64,000 nt of DNA, taken from contig NZ_AP018227.1 in NCBI RefSeq assembly GCF_002368095.1, positions 4,277,796-4,341,795 of the forward strand, read 5' to 3'. Each line of letters starts with the position of its first letter. The stretch's first letter is position 1. Below are positions 26,704-35,046 of this stretch, piece after piece. The notes under the pieces are model-generated. The model was not told the origin of the DNA. It made no database searches and was given only the letters and a program-made list of their open reading frames with translations. The DNA is from Calothrix parasitica NIES-267 (GTDB lineage: Bacteria; Cyanobacteriota; Cyanobacteriia; Cyanobacteriales; Nostocaceae). The position numbers were made by a program, and so were the translations under genes.

Positions 26704-28914
26704 TTATTTAACTAACTTCATCGCTTTTTCTTTCAATGCTTCTGCTGTCAAACCGTTAAAGTCCATTAATTCTCCTGCGCTTGATGTGGTTTCTCCACGT
26801 TTCCAGGATAAGGTGTCGCGCTTGCAGTTACTCCGCAGCATTACGGGTTCCAACATCGCCGGAGCGCCGCCAGTTGCGCCGATTAAGGCATCTCCATCGA
26901 AGAATTGAGCAAATTTGGCATCATCCATAAAATCGCCGTCTGGTTGCGAGCAGGTATCCCAAGCTGTATCTTCGGGACGATATAAACGACGGGGATTAAT
27001 TACGGAAACGATTTTGGAACCAATTCCTGATTTTTGCAAATCTTCTGCTGCTGCAAATACCGGCTTTAACATCATATCGCCAATCACAGCGAATACTACT
27101 TTCTGATTTCCGTCGGTTTCTTGCAGTACCACAGCACCATCTTTCAAAGCTTGACGGGTTTGTTCTAAGGTGGTGCGAATGGGTAAGGGTGATTTACTTG
27201 CGGTAATTACAATTCCTTTATTCTTTGTAGTTACAGCCCATTCGTAACAAGCTTGAATGCTGTTGGCATCGGTGGGGAATAAGGGGAAAATATTACCGTT
27301 ACGCATCATGGAAGCAAAGTAAGCTTCGATTTCCGGACGTTGGTGCGTCCATCCGTTGCGTCCCTGTTCTAATGCTCCTGCTGTAAATAAGGTGATTGTG
27401 GAAGGTGTTGGACGACGTAATTCTGCCATTGCTTGGGTTACGGTTTGCCAAATTGGTAAACCGTTGATGGCGAAGGATTCATAAGAACACCACAAACTGC
27501 GTCCTCCCATCAAGCATAAACCCGCAGCTAATCCAGCACAAGCGTCTTCGCTCAAGGGTTCGTAAACTTGTCCCTGGGGTGCTTGATTGTAAATATCATC
27601 TTGGGTGGGATGAATAATTTTTAAAGCTTGGTTGATATTACCAATTCCCGATGCTGCGTTTCCGTCAGCGTTGGTAACTAAGAAATTCTTGTCAGCTTGT
27701 CCAACTTTACCAACTAAGGTACCCATCGCAGTAGTGGAAACTTTCGGTTCACCACCAACCGCAAATTCTTGCAAAGGTAATTCACCTATTTCGGGTAAAT
27801 CTCGCTCAAACTCTGTTACCGCAGTCTTTCCAGCAGGACCACCACCAGCGCGATCGCAATTGTTTCTGACTAATTCCCAAGCTTCCACGGATAGAGCGCG
27901 TTTCTTCAGAGCTTCCACCATATGAGGAGCATCTAAAGTATCTTTGGGATAAAGGTTGTGGGATTTGGAACCAGTAGCGTGAACCCCGGAACCTTTGAGT
28001 TGCTTAATAATAAATACAGTTAATTTTCCACTCAAAGCTGACTTAGCTGCTTTATCAATTCCTTCCAATACAGCTTTGGTAAACTGCAATCTTTTTTCAA
28101 AGGAAAATTCGGTACTATTTACATAATCTCCCGGCTGATTCGTATCGTCAAAGTCCTTAGCATCAACTAAAACAACTTCCTCAAAACCGTTACCAACCCA
28201 GTAATTTCCCATCTCATCGTTGGTTTTCAAAGAAACCATACTGTGATGTTCTTGAGAATAACCATTCCACACCAACACGGGAAGGAAATTAGTAACTTGA
28301 GGAAAAGCAGTATTGAAATGAGCTATCGAACTCATGATATAGGGTTCACCCAAACCACCATCACCAACGGTAAAGGGAAATAACTTATCGCGATTTAAAT
28401 AAGCCGCAGCCATTGCAAAATGCTGACCTTGACCCAAAGGTCCAGCAGGTGCGAGAATTCCGGGAATCATCCCCGAAAGGTGTCCGAGCAATCCGTGCTT
28501 CTCGCGGAAACGCTCCCGTAACTGCTGCACCGTAGTAATATCCATGTCCTCTAAAGAGCGGTCGAGAAACATAGCGCTATAGAAACCGGGAGCGTGGTGT
28601 CCTACTTCAGTAAGAATATTTTTGTGTCCCAACATCACCAAAGCAGCATAAGCTTCTGCTTGAGAAGCAAAACCACCGGGGTGTCCCGAAGCTTTACTTC
28701 CAGTAACCTGTAATGTTAAATAACGTAAAGCATCGGCATAAAGTAGAGTTTGGTAAATCGCTGCTTTATCTTGAATATTGCTAATAGCGGTTTTACCTAT
28801 AGGAATCGCGCTTTCCTTACCGTACTTATCAAAATCGGGTAAAGGTTCCCCAAAATATTGAATACCCTCGCAAAACTTGGGAGCAGATGTAGCCTTTGGT
28901 GTTGTTGCAGTCAT
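26704..28914 (-). CDS. ThDP-dependent transketolase / phosphoketolase-like enzyme
   Basis: A 736-residue ThDP enzyme. The sugar-phosphate-site motif SGHPGGFASQAEAY and the ThDP motif VGDGGLGEPYIMSSIAHFNTAFPQVTNFLPVLVWN (GDG to N) are present, and a Pyr domain follows (SYESFAINGLPIWQ; NGWTHQRPEIEAYF). The layout is that of phosphoketolases (LPVLVWNGYS resembles LPILHLNGYK), but it is shorter (usual ~790) and the N-terminal half keeps transketolase-like HPGG. Products would be acetyl-phosphate or a ketol transfer; I cannot tell which. The gene stands alone between dispersed repeats, without acetate kinase or Calvin-cycle neighbours. Confidence 0.75.
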   Translation of the reverse strand: MTATTPKATSAPKFCEGIQYFGEPLPDFDKYGKESAIPIGKTAISNIQDKAAIYQTLLYADALRYLTLQVTGSKASGHPGGFASQAEAYAALVMLGHKNILTEVGHHAPGFYSAMFLDRSLEDMDITTVQQLRERFREKHGLLGHLSGMIPGILAPAGPLGQGQHFAMAAAYLNRDKLFPFTVGDGGLGEPYIMSSIAHFNTAFPQVTNFLPVLVWNGYSQEHHSMVSLKTNDEMGNYWVGNGFEEVVLVDAKDFDDTNQPGDYVNSTEFSFEKRLQFTKAVLEGIDKAAKSALSGKLTVFIIKQLKGSGVHATGSKSHNLYPKDTLDAPHMVEALKKRALSVEAWELVRNNCDRAGGGPAGKTAVTEFERDLPEIGELPLQEFAVGGEPKVSTTAMGTLVGKVGQADKNFLVTNADGNAASGIGNINQALKIIHPTQDDIYNQAPQGQVYEPLSEDACAGLAAGLCLMGGRSLWCSYESFAINGLPIWQTVTQAMAELRRPTPSTITLFTAGALEQGRNGWTHQRPEIEAYFASMMRNGNIFPLFPTDANSIQACYEWAVTTKNKGIVITASKSPLPIRTTLEQTRQALKDGAVVLQETDGNQKVVFAVIGDMMLKPVFAAAEDLQKSGIGSKIVSVINPRRLYRPEDTAWDTCSQPDGDFMDDAKFAQFFDGDALIGATGGAPAMLEPVMLRSNCKRDTLSWKRGETTSSAGELMDFNGLTAEALKEKAMKLVK

Positions 28915-29170
28915 GCTAATTGCCTAATATACGAATCAATTGTAAATGCAGCTTTGTATATAACAAAAATTTTACAACTTTACGGTTATCGGCGTTTATT
29001 GTTATTTCGCAGCCGATGAATAAAGAATCTAAATATAGGATTGGGAAAAAGGGAGAGGGGGTAGAGGGGGTAGAGGGGGAAGAGTGGGTAGAGAATAATT
29101 GCTATTTCGTAATTTTTCTAAAATTCTCAGATATACACATAGATACCAAATTTGAAAAATAGAGGTAAAA

Positions 29171-29443
29171 ATGATGGTAATTGTTTTTGCATTAATATTT
29201 ATTGGCTTGATAGTACTAGTTCTATTGCCATCAAACAATTCCAGTAGAAGAAATAGTTCTCATCATAGTTCCGATAACAATTGGAACAATAACTATATGT
29301 ATTCCGGTAACGATTATGGTTCGGATTCGGGGAATTCTAACTATTCCGATGCTGGAAGTTCTAGTTCCGATTGCGGTAGTTACGATGGTGGAAGCAGTTT
29401 TGGGGGTGGTGATCGTGGTGGTAGTGATTTTGGTGGGTTTTAA
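29171..29443 (+). CDS. Small Ser/Gly/Asn-rich membrane-anchored protein
   Basis: A 90-residue protein with one N-terminal membrane segment (VIVFALIFIGLIVLVLL) and a low-complexity tail rich in Ser, Asn, Tyr and Gly, ending GGGDRGGSDFGGF. It resembles the glycine-rich tails of TPM-domain membrane proteins without the domain itself. It begins with two ATGs after AGAGGTAAAA. No known function and no operon partner. Confidence 0.55.
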   Translation: MMVIVFALIFIGLIVLVLLPSNNSSRRNSSHHSSDNNWNNNYMYSGNDYGSDSGNSNYSDAGSSSSDCGSYDGGSSFGGGDRGGSDFGGF

Positions 29444-29964
29444 TTTTTAATTATCGGAGCAAAACTTTTTGAAAATTAACTGTTCCGATATGGGATTATC
29501 TTGAAATTCCAGCAGTGTGGAATTAATTTAGTGTTGTCATTCGTTTTGATAATGTATTCCCCAGCCAGATTTATCTTATATTTTGCACCATTCTCAAGTG
29601 GCTTAAAGAAACCCGAAATAAGTAGTGAAAGCATCAATATCTCGTTGTAAAATGCCAGAGAAACCGGGAATAGAGCCACTGATGCAAGATGTAGATTTAT
29701 ATGACTTTAGCTCTACCGACTGGGGTTTTCAACTCCAGTTGAGTGGGTAATAAAACCGTTCAATTTGATAGGACAGAACATCAGTATTGATAATCTAAAA
29801 ATTCAGAGTATATGTATTAAATAAAGACTGTAATTATACGGTTGATATATCCGGTGTTTCACAAGGGCGATCGCCAGACTAAAAACCTTATATAAACTGA
29901 CTTTGCAAAAAAGATACTAAAATCAAAATTATTATTGTTTGAATGTATAAATCTAACAGATTCA
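29444..29964. other. Intergenic region, no gene seen
   Basis: AT-rich, with one HIP1 site (GGCGATCGCC near 29867) and a small AACTCCAGTTGAGT-like inverted repeat near 29733. The only open frames have no family-like pattern. Confidence 0.5.
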
Positions 29965-30675
29965 ATGTCTCTACCATTTTCTCTCTACGACAAACGTAAT
30001 TATTCAACCGTAGACGTATTGACAGGATATACAAAATGGTCGCTTACATACGATGAAACAGTTGATAGCAAATTAGATATTCCTTTATTAACAAATCTCA
30101 AAACAGTACCTTGGTCAAAAGTCAATAAAGTCCTGGATTTAGGATGTGGAACCGGAAGAATCGGTCAATGGTTAAAAGACCAAGGAATTTTTAATATTTG
30201 TGGAATTGATAATTGTTCCGCAATGCTGGAACATTCTGCACTCAAAAATATTTATACTAAACTCGATATTGCACAAATAGCCCAAACTTCAATTCCCGAT
30301 TGCAGTTACGATTTGATTGTTACATCTCTAGTTATCTGTCATCTTCCCAATCTCAATGCTTTATATACAGAAGTAGCTAGGATTCTACAACCTGGAGGAT
30401 TATTCGTTCTAATTGATTATCATCCATTCTTTCTACTCCAAGGGATTCCTACAAACTTTGATGATGAAAATGGAGAATCGATTGCAATTGAAAATTTCGT
30501 ACATTTATTTAGCGACCATATTAATAACGGTTGTCGGGTAAATTTTAAATTATTAGAAATGCAAGAGAGAATTGTTGATTCAAAATGGGTCGAGCAGAAA
30601 CCGGGAATGGAAAAGTATATCAATCAACCGATTAGTTTTTGTATGGTTTGGGAAAAAGAAGCACAATATCAATGA
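29965..30675 (+). CDS. Class I SAM-dependent methyltransferase
   Basis: About 236 residues. The SAM-binding motif I is VLDLGCGTGRIGQW; motif II-like LDIAQIAQTSIPDCSYDLIVTSLVICHL and motif III LQPGGLFVLIDYH follow. The ATG at 29965 is preferred over an in-frame TTG at 29935. The substrate is unknown; the pattern fits the Methyltransf_11/12 small-molecule type. It is 18 bases upstream of an isochorismatase-fold gene in the same direction, so the two probably form an operon. Confidence 0.82.
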   Translation: MSLPFSLYDKRNYSTVDVLTGYTKWSLTYDETVDSKLDIPLLTNLKTVPWSKVNKVLDLGCGTGRIGQWLKDQGIFNICGIDNCSAMLEHSALKNIYTKLDIAQIAQTSIPDCSYDLIVTSLVICHLPNLNALYTEVARILQPGGLFVLIDYHPFFLLQGIPTNFDDENGESIAIENFVHLFSDHINNGCRVNFKLLEMQERIVDSKWVEQKPGMEKYINQPISFCMVWEKEAQYQ

Positions 30676-30693
30676 TAAATACTGGAGTGACCA

Positions 30694-31236
30694 ATGGAAC
30701 CAGAAAAATCAGCCTTAATCGTAATCGATTTACAAAACGACTTTACATTAGAAAATGGTAAAGCTCATGCTTGTACTGCTCAAGTTGATAAACTTATTCC
30801 AATAGTTAATAATCTATCAGAAAAGTTTGCTGGTGAAGAAAGACATATTGCTTATTTAAAAACAGAATGGTCTAATCCAATCGTCAAATTACTAACTGGA
30901 AATTCCGTGAAAAGAGGAACCACAGGAGCAGAATTTGATAGTCGTCTCAAAATATATAGCGATAATATTTTTACCAAAGGAGATAAAAATTCATTTTCCT
31001 GTAGTAATTTTGTTGAATTCCTGGAAAGCAACTCAATTAATCATCTCTATTTGGTTGGATTGGCTACAGATTATTGCATTAAAATAACTTCTGAAAATGC
31101 CATAAATAAAGGATATCAAGTAACTGTAGTTCGCGATGCTGTAGCTGCTTATAAATGTGGAGACTATGAAAAATCCTTACAGATATTATCTTCAAAAGGT
31201 GTCAATATCATAGCTTCAACTGAAATATCAAAATAA
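30694..31236 (+). CDS. Isochorismatase-like cysteine hydrolase
   Basis: A 180-residue protein of the nicotinamidase/isochorismatase fold. The triad residues are visible: Asp12 in ALIVIDLQNDF, a Lys in the FTKGDKNSFS segment (Lys95 or Lys98), and Cys128 in LVGLATDYCIK with the preceding cis-peptide region. Substrate unknown: nicotinamidases also carry a metal-binding DxHxxxH, which is not seen here, so a general amidase or isochorismatase-like role is more likely. Probably co-transcribed with the upstream methyltransferase. Confidence 0.85.
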   Translation: MEPEKSALIVIDLQNDFTLENGKAHACTAQVDKLIPIVNNLSEKFAGEERHIAYLKTEWSNPIVKLLTGNSVKRGTTGAEFDSRLKIYSDNIFTKGDKNSFSCSNFVEFLESNSINHLYLVGLATDYCIKITSENAINKGYQVTVVRDAVAAYKCGDYEKSLQILSSKGVNIIASTEISK

Positions 31237-31260
31237 TTGATTTAGTTAACACAATTAACT

Positions 31261-31306
31261 TTGTCTGGAAAAATCATTATTATCAACGGGCCATCAGTAG
31301 TAAGAA
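31261..31306 (+). pseudogene. 5' remnant of the P-loop kinase gene
   Basis: This ~46-base fragment matches the start of the intact kinase gene at 31860-31905 at about four of five bases. It translates as SGKIIIINGPSVVR from a TTG and is cut inside the Walker A motif. The yefM-yoeB module sits exactly between fragment and intact gene. Confidence 0.75.
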
Positions 31307-31312
31307 TGCTAT

Positions 31313-31338
31313 ACTTGTACAAGTAATAAGACAAGTCT
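31313..31338 (+). promoter_or_regulatory. Probable YefM operator
   Basis: A perfect 12-base palindrome ACTTGTACAAGT (31313-31324) with a TGTACA core, then a second imperfect palindrome AGACAAGTCT (31329-31338), just upstream of yefM. In E. coli the YefM operator is built from a long and a short palindrome with TGTACA cores, so autoregulation is likely. Confidence 0.65.
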
Positions 31339-31343
31339 AGCAG

Positions 31344-31598
31344 ATGAGAATAATAACCTTTAGTGAAGCAAGAAACAAACTCAAAGCCATATTAGATCAA
31401 GTCGTAAATGATGCCGACTACACTATAATAACTAGGCGAGATGCGGACGATGCTGTAGTAATGTCTCTTGAGTATTTTAATAGCTTACTTGAAACTGTTT
31501 ATTTATTAAAGTCTCCAGCAAATGCTGCTCATTTAGAGCGCTCTATCAAACAGTACAAACAAGGGGAGATTGTAGAGAAAAGCTTAATAGATGAGTAG
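31344..31598 (+). CDS. yefM: Antitoxin, Phd/YefM family
   Basis: An 84-residue antitoxin. The DNA-binding N terminus MRIITFSEARNKLKAILDQV and the central DADYTIITRRDADDAVVMSLEYFNSL match the YefM group; the C-terminal tail should wrap the toxin. Its 3' end overlaps the toxin start by 8 bases. The operator palindromes lie immediately upstream. The antitoxin should bind YoeB and repress the operon. Confidence 0.93.
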   Translation: MRIITFSEARNKLKAILDQVVNDADYTIITRRDADDAVVMSLEYFNSLLETVYLLKSPANAAHLERSIKQYKQGEIVEKSLIDE

Positions 31599-31854
31599 TC
31601 GCAAATTAGCCTGGACTGATGAAGCTTGGAAAGATTATATTTATTGGCAAAGTCAAGACAAAAAGACTTTGAAAAGAATTAATAAACTGATAAAAGAAGC
31701 TAAAAACCTTCCTTTTGAGGGAATCGGGAAACCTGAACCTTTGAAAGAAAATTTATCCGGGTTCTGGTCACGTCGTATTGATGATACTCATCGTCTTGTC
31801 TATGCTGTGGATGATGATTACTTCACAATTATTTCTTGTCGCTACCATTATTAG
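31591..31854 (+). CDS. yoeB: mRNA interferase toxin YoeB
   Basis: An 87-residue RelE-fold ribonuclease of the YoeB type: LAWTDEAWKDYIYWQSQDKKTLKRINKLI, the GKPEPLKENLSGFWSRRIDDTHRLVY block and the C-terminal CRYHY. Catalytic candidates Glu46-type (PFEGIGKPEPL), Arg (SRRI) and the terminal His-Tyr are all present, so it looks active. It cuts mRNA at the ribosomal A site. Overlaps yefM; the P-loop kinase gene starts only 5 bases after its stop. Confidence 0.94.
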   Translation: MSSRKLAWTDEAWKDYIYWQSQDKKTLKRINKLIKEAKNLPFEGIGKPEPLKENLSGFWSRRIDDTHRLVYAVDDDYFTIISCRYHY

Positions 31855-31859
31855 CCGTA

Positions 31860-32366
31860 GTGTCTAGCAAAATCATTATTATCAACGGACCACCAGGAGT
31901 AGGAAAATCTACAACAGCAGAACTTCTTGCTCAATCATTTCAGAATTCGGTTTGCATTCGCGGGGATGATATTAAACATTGGATTGTCAATCGAAATTCC
32001 AAAGATTTAACCAAAGGTTTGACTTATATAAACGGTGGAGCTTGCTGTCGAAATTATTTACAAGCAGGTTATGAATTAATCGTTTTTGAATACGTTTTTA
32101 CCAAAAAAGCTGATGTAGAAAGGTTTATAGAAAATTGTGGAATCAAAGAATCTTGTTTTTTATTTACTTTGATTGCTCCACTATCAATTATTAAACAGCG
32201 CGAAAAATTACGTTTTAACCGTAAACCGTTAGGGGAAGCTGTTGATATTGCTTATGATGATATTATTAAAAATAAATCTGACTTAGGTACATTTATAGAT
32301 ACAGAATTTATTTCACCACAGGAAGTTTGTGAATTGATTCATATAAGATGTTTTCCAAAAGCTTAA
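31860..32366 (+). CDS. AAA/P-loop kinase-like protein
   Basis: A 168-residue P-loop protein. Walker A is GPPGVGKST at ~9-17, followed by VCIRGDDIKHW, a layout seen in small ATP-dependent kinases such as chloramphenicol phosphotransferase- or zeta-like proteins. The start is probably GTG at 31860 (MSSKIIIING); an upstream in-frame TTG would overlap yoeB. The matching fragment at 31261 starts with TTG at the same point. The gene converges with, and overlaps by 4 bases, the HxlR gene. Substrate unknown. Confidence 0.72.
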   Translation: MSSKIIIINGPPGVGKSTTAELLAQSFQNSVCIRGDDIKHWIVNRNSKDLTKGLTYINGGACCRNYLQAGYELIVFEYVFTKKADVERFIENCGIKESCFLFTLIAPLSIIKQREKLRFNRKPLGEAVDIAYDDIIKNKSDLGTFIDTEFISPQEVCELIHIRCFPKA

Positions 32367-32674
32367 TCATACCAACGCGAAGCAAGCTCGCACAAATGAT
32401 AAAGCGGTTTAGATAACTCCTTACCTCGCTCATTTAAGTTATAGGTAACTTGTGGTGGAATTGTTGGCTTGTAGTCGCGGTCAACAATACCAATCGCTTC
32501 CAACATTCTTAACCTTTCGGTCAGAACTTTAGTTGATATTCCATCGACTTCGCGTTTTAGTTCCCCAAAACGTAACGCTCCTTTCGTATCCAATACCCAT
32601 AATATATACATCGTCCACCGTCCTGAGATTTGGTTGAGTAATTTTTCTAAGGGAGTAGATTCAGGTTCGGTCAT
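32363..32674 (-). CDS. HxlR-family transcriptional regulator
   Basis: A 103-residue winged-HTH regulator: KLLNQISGRWTMYILWVLDTKGALRFGELKREVDGISTKVLTERLRMLEAIGIV is the HxlR/MarR-like DNA-binding core, ending with PQVTYNLNERGKEL. There is no sensor Cys at the usual N-terminal place (CPxE), so it is not a typical aldehyde- or redox-sensing HxlR. It is divergent from a membrane-protein gene 122 bases away, its likely target. Confidence 0.9.
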   Translation of the reverse strand: MTEPESTPLEKLLNQISGRWTMYILWVLDTKGALRFGELKREVDGISTKVLTERLRMLEAIGIVDRDYKPTIPPQVTYNLNERGKELSKPLYHLCELASRWYD

Positions 32675-32796
32675 AGTAACAATAGTTTCTTATGAGTTAT
32701 CGAGTTACTAAATGGTAACTACTTTACTTTATTAACTAATAGCTTTAATGTCTAACTAAATTTTGAAAAATACTCACCGACACTATATAAATCAAA

Positions 32797-33222
32797 ATGA
32801 GAAATCAAACTTGGTACGTTGCTTTTCTAATAGGATTGATGTGCATTTTGCGGTTTAGTCTGAGTGCTGTTGGATATGCTGACCCACATTGGTTGATGGA
32901 ACAACTCAACATTCCAATAGATTCAAACCTGCAAATGCCGTATGTTATGCGTGTTTGGGCAATTAGAGATATTATAATTGCTATACTTGTTGGTTTTGCC
33001 AACAAAAGCACAATAAAAACACTTTTATTAGCCTGTATTGCTATTGATTTTACCGATATATTATCTGCACATTTAAGCGGTATGGCAGGGTTATTTAATA
33101 CATCTGAAACTTGGTCGCTCAAACTAACTGCAATTTTTGCACTTGTTCCAGAAATTATTGCATTGGGATTAATAATTTTTGGCGAAATGCAGGAAAAAAT
33201 TAAGTTGGAAAAGCAGGTATAG
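32797..33222 (+). CDS. Small integral membrane protein, probable HxlR target
   Basis: A 141-residue protein with about four membrane segments (WYVAFLIGLMCILRFSL; IRDIIIAILVGFA; TLLLACIAIDFTDIL; AIFALVPEIIALGLIIFG). It is DUF4267-like in length and in having a short conserved ADP/W loop after the first helix, though I am not sure of the family. It is divergent from the HxlR regulator and so probably controlled by it. No function is known. Confidence 0.65.
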   Translation: MRNQTWYVAFLIGLMCILRFSLSAVGYADPHWLMEQLNIPIDSNLQMPYVMRVWAIRDIIIAILVGFANKSTIKTLLLACIAIDFTDILSAHLSGMAGLFNTSETWSLKLTAIFALVPEIIALGLIIFGEMQEKIKLEKQV

Positions 33223-33249
33223 TTATTACTATAATTAATAGTTTATTTT

Positions 33250-33330
33250 CGGTTGGGTTAGGCATGAAATGAAAAATTCAACTTGTAACGAGAATATTTA
33301 TTCATCGTGTCGTAACCCAACATCAGCATC
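33250..33330. repeat. TTGGGTT inverted repeat element
   Basis: GGTTGGGTTAGGCATG on the left and a CGTGTCGTAACCCAACATC block on the right form a loose palindrome. A similar AACCCAACC-bounded element occurs at 40386-40472. Confidence 0.45.
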
Positions 33331-33355
33331 TTGAATTTTGCAATAAAATCCTATA

Positions 33356-33757
33356 TCAACCATTAAGCGGACTAGCAACGGTTAATATATAGCCATTCGG
33401 GTCTTTAATAGTAAATTCGCGCATTTGGTAAAAAGTATCCATTGGTTCGGCTACTATTTCTGATGTATCGGTAAGGTTTTCGTAAACAGCTTGTGCGTCA
33501 ATCACTTGTAAATTGAGAGCTACGCTATGACCTATAGAAATTTTGCCTTTAAGACTAGGATACTTATCTTCAATATTTTCAACTGTTTGCAGCATAATAT
33601 CATTACCTGCAACGCTGATAGTCGCAAAGCAAGCTTTATTGGGATTAGTCTTACTAGGTACGCTCATCTTCGGTTTAGCATCAAAATTTTGTTGATACCA
33701 AGAAATAGTAGACTCGATATCGCTAGTGACTAAATTGGGAAAAATAGATTGACTCAT
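33356..33757 (-). CDS. VOC / glyoxalase-fold protein
   Basis: A 133-residue vicinal-oxygen-chelate fold protein of the PhnB/bleomycin-resistance-like group: PNLVTSDIESTISWYQQNFDAKPKM at the N terminus and FTIKDPNGYILTVASPL at the C terminus. The typical metal ligands of active glyoxalases (N-terminal His, C-terminal Glu) are not obvious, so binding rather than catalysis is possible. Single-gene unit. Confidence 0.83.
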   Translation of the reverse strand: MSQSIFPNLVTSDIESTISWYQQNFDAKPKMSVPSKTNPNKACFATISVAGNDIMLQTVENIEDKYPSLKGKISIGHSVALNLQVIDAQAVYENLTDTSEIVAEPMDTFYQMREFTIKDPNGYILTVASPLNG

Positions 33758-33865
33758 AGTAATTCGTTTCTAACATACAAGTGCTTTTGTACTATAGCAA
33801 GTTTTATTTAGAAACGATTAGAAAACATTAATTAGACCTAAACTAAGTTACAAAGAAGAATCAAA

Positions 33866-34174
33866 ATGCTTGAATTACGACCTATTTGTGAAAACTGTAG
33901 AAAATTATTACCTCCCGATTCTTTAGAAGCTCGGATTTGCTCTTTTGAATGTACCTTCTGTCGAACATGTGTCGAGGGAATCCTTCAAAATGTATGTCCT
34001 AATTGCGGTGGTGGTTTTGTTCCTAGACCGATAAGACCTAAAAATAATTGGAAAGATGATAATCATCTGGGTAAGTATCCTCCTACAAATCAGCATACGC
34101 ATCGTCAAGTAGATTTACAAATACATAAGCAGTTTGCAGAAAATATTTATCCTATATCCCCCGAACAGAGGTAA
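33866..34174 (+). CDS. DUF1272 zinc-binding protein
   Basis: A 102-residue protein with the DUF1272 pattern: MLELRPICENCRKLLPPDS, then ICSFECTFCRTCVEGILQNVCPNCGGGFVPRP. Nine Cys in pairs suggest a zinc knuckle or rubredoxin-like fold. The C-terminal tail is hydrophilic and His-rich. The role of DUF1272 is not known. It stands alone and is divergent from the VOC gene. Confidence 0.88.
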   Translation: MLELRPICENCRKLLPPDSLEARICSFECTFCRTCVEGILQNVCPNCGGGFVPRPIRPKNNWKDDNHLGKYPPTNQHTHRQVDLQIHKQFAENIYPISPEQR

Positions 34175-34274
34175 TTTTGAAATTATATCAGTTAGTTCGA
34201 TAGGGAAAAAGAATTTAATGCAGCTATTAAAAAACATCAAAAAAAGAAGAAAAGTTAGAAAACGTATTTCTCAA

Positions 34275-34670
34275 TTAACTACTAACCCTTATTAAAGAAA
34301 CCTGATACTGATTAAACATTGAATCCGCACTCGCAATTGTCATATCTTCTATTTGAGCTTGTGCAATCAACATCCTGTCAAAAGAGTCGCGATGATGTAG
34401 AGGTAATGAAGCTGCTTGTAAAGCATGAAAAGCAGTAATCTCTAACATTCTCGCACCTAATTGAGTCATACAATTTGATATGTAATCTTCTATTGGTTCC
34501 GGAAGTAGTAACTTACCAATCGCAACTTTAATACCTATTTCCCAAACACTAGCAACGGAAAACCAAATTTCATTAGTTTCGGAAGCGATTTGTTCGATTG
34601 CTTCTTCACTTAACTTTTCTGGTTGAGAAAACCACCACAACCAACATTGAGTATCTAACAAAAGTTTCAC
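34275..34670 (-). CDS. vapC: PIN-domain toxin, VapC type
   Basis: A 131-residue PIN ribonuclease. Acidic residues are in place: Asp6 in LLLDTQCWLWW, Glu43 in SVWEIGIK, Asp94/Asp97 in HRDSFDRMLIAQA and the late Asp in TIASADSMF. It starts with GTG inside the GTGA that closes the antitoxin gene, so the genes overlap by 4 bases. It belongs to the PIN group common in cyanobacterial Phd-paired modules (type II toxin-antitoxin). It should cleave specific RNAs when free. Confidence 0.92.
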   Translation of the reverse strand: MKLLLDTQCWLWWFSQPEKLSEEAIEQIASETNEIWFSVASVWEIGIKVAIGKLLLPEPIEDYISNCMTQLGARMLEITAFHALQAASLPLHHRDSFDRMLIAQAQIEDMTIASADSMFNQYQVSLIRVSS

Positions 34671-34909
34671 TCTTGATTACCCTCAAATGCTGATAAAATC
34701 TCTTCTGGTAGAGTATTAAAGTCATCTGGTACTACAAACTTTCCTCTGTCTTTTCCTAAACTAGCTCGTCTATTTACTGAGGTGCTAAATGGAACTATTT
34801 TTGCAATTGGTTTACCTCGATTTGAAATCACAATTTCTTCTCCAAGCTCTACACGGGATAATAGTCGAGAGAGATTTGTTTTACAGTAATGAATGTTTAC
34901 GTTTTCCAC
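34667..34909 (-). CDS. Antitoxin, Phd/YefM-type, partner of PIN toxin
   Basis: An 80-residue antitoxin with the Phd fold: VNIHYCKTNLSRLLSRVELGEEIVISNRGKPIAKIVPF is the DNA-binding and dimer part, and the C-terminal helix EEILSAFEGNQE is the toxin-binding tail. First gene of the two-gene operon. The promoter lies in the ~137-base gap shared with the divergent methyltransferase; a TAGACTTAGTTTACAAACTTAGTCTA inverted pair near 34920-34945 may be its operator. Confidence 0.9.
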   Translation of the reverse strand: MENVNIHYCKTNLSRLLSRVELGEEIVISNRGKPIAKIVPFSTSVNRRASLGKDRGKFVVPDDFNTLPEEILSAFEGNQE

Positions 34910-34919
34910 TTGCCGATAA

Positions 34920-34945
34920 TAGACTTAGTTTACAAACTTAGTCTA
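34920..34945. promoter_or_regulatory. Possible Phd-type operator
   Basis: Arms TAGACTTAGTTT and AAACTTAGTCTA around a short centre make a 26-base, almost perfect inverted repeat directly upstream of the antitoxin start at 34909. Antitoxins of this class repress their own operon through such palindromes; assignment is by position. Confidence 0.6.
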
Positions 34946-35046
34946 GTTGTCTCTTAATCGTTTTGCAAGAGTTAGTACTCGAATAAATCAAACCCACGAC
35001 TCCTTAATACGATAAAATTGTGAAAAAATATTAAGGCTGTATCTAA

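Noticed and set aside
29476..29679. 67-residue frame on the minus strand
   Set aside because: No ribosome binding site, family resemblance or conserved pattern; likely chance.
31261..31306. A separate tiny gene starting with TTG before yefM
   Set aside because: It matches the start of the downstream kinase gene and is broken within Walker A, so it is a fragment.
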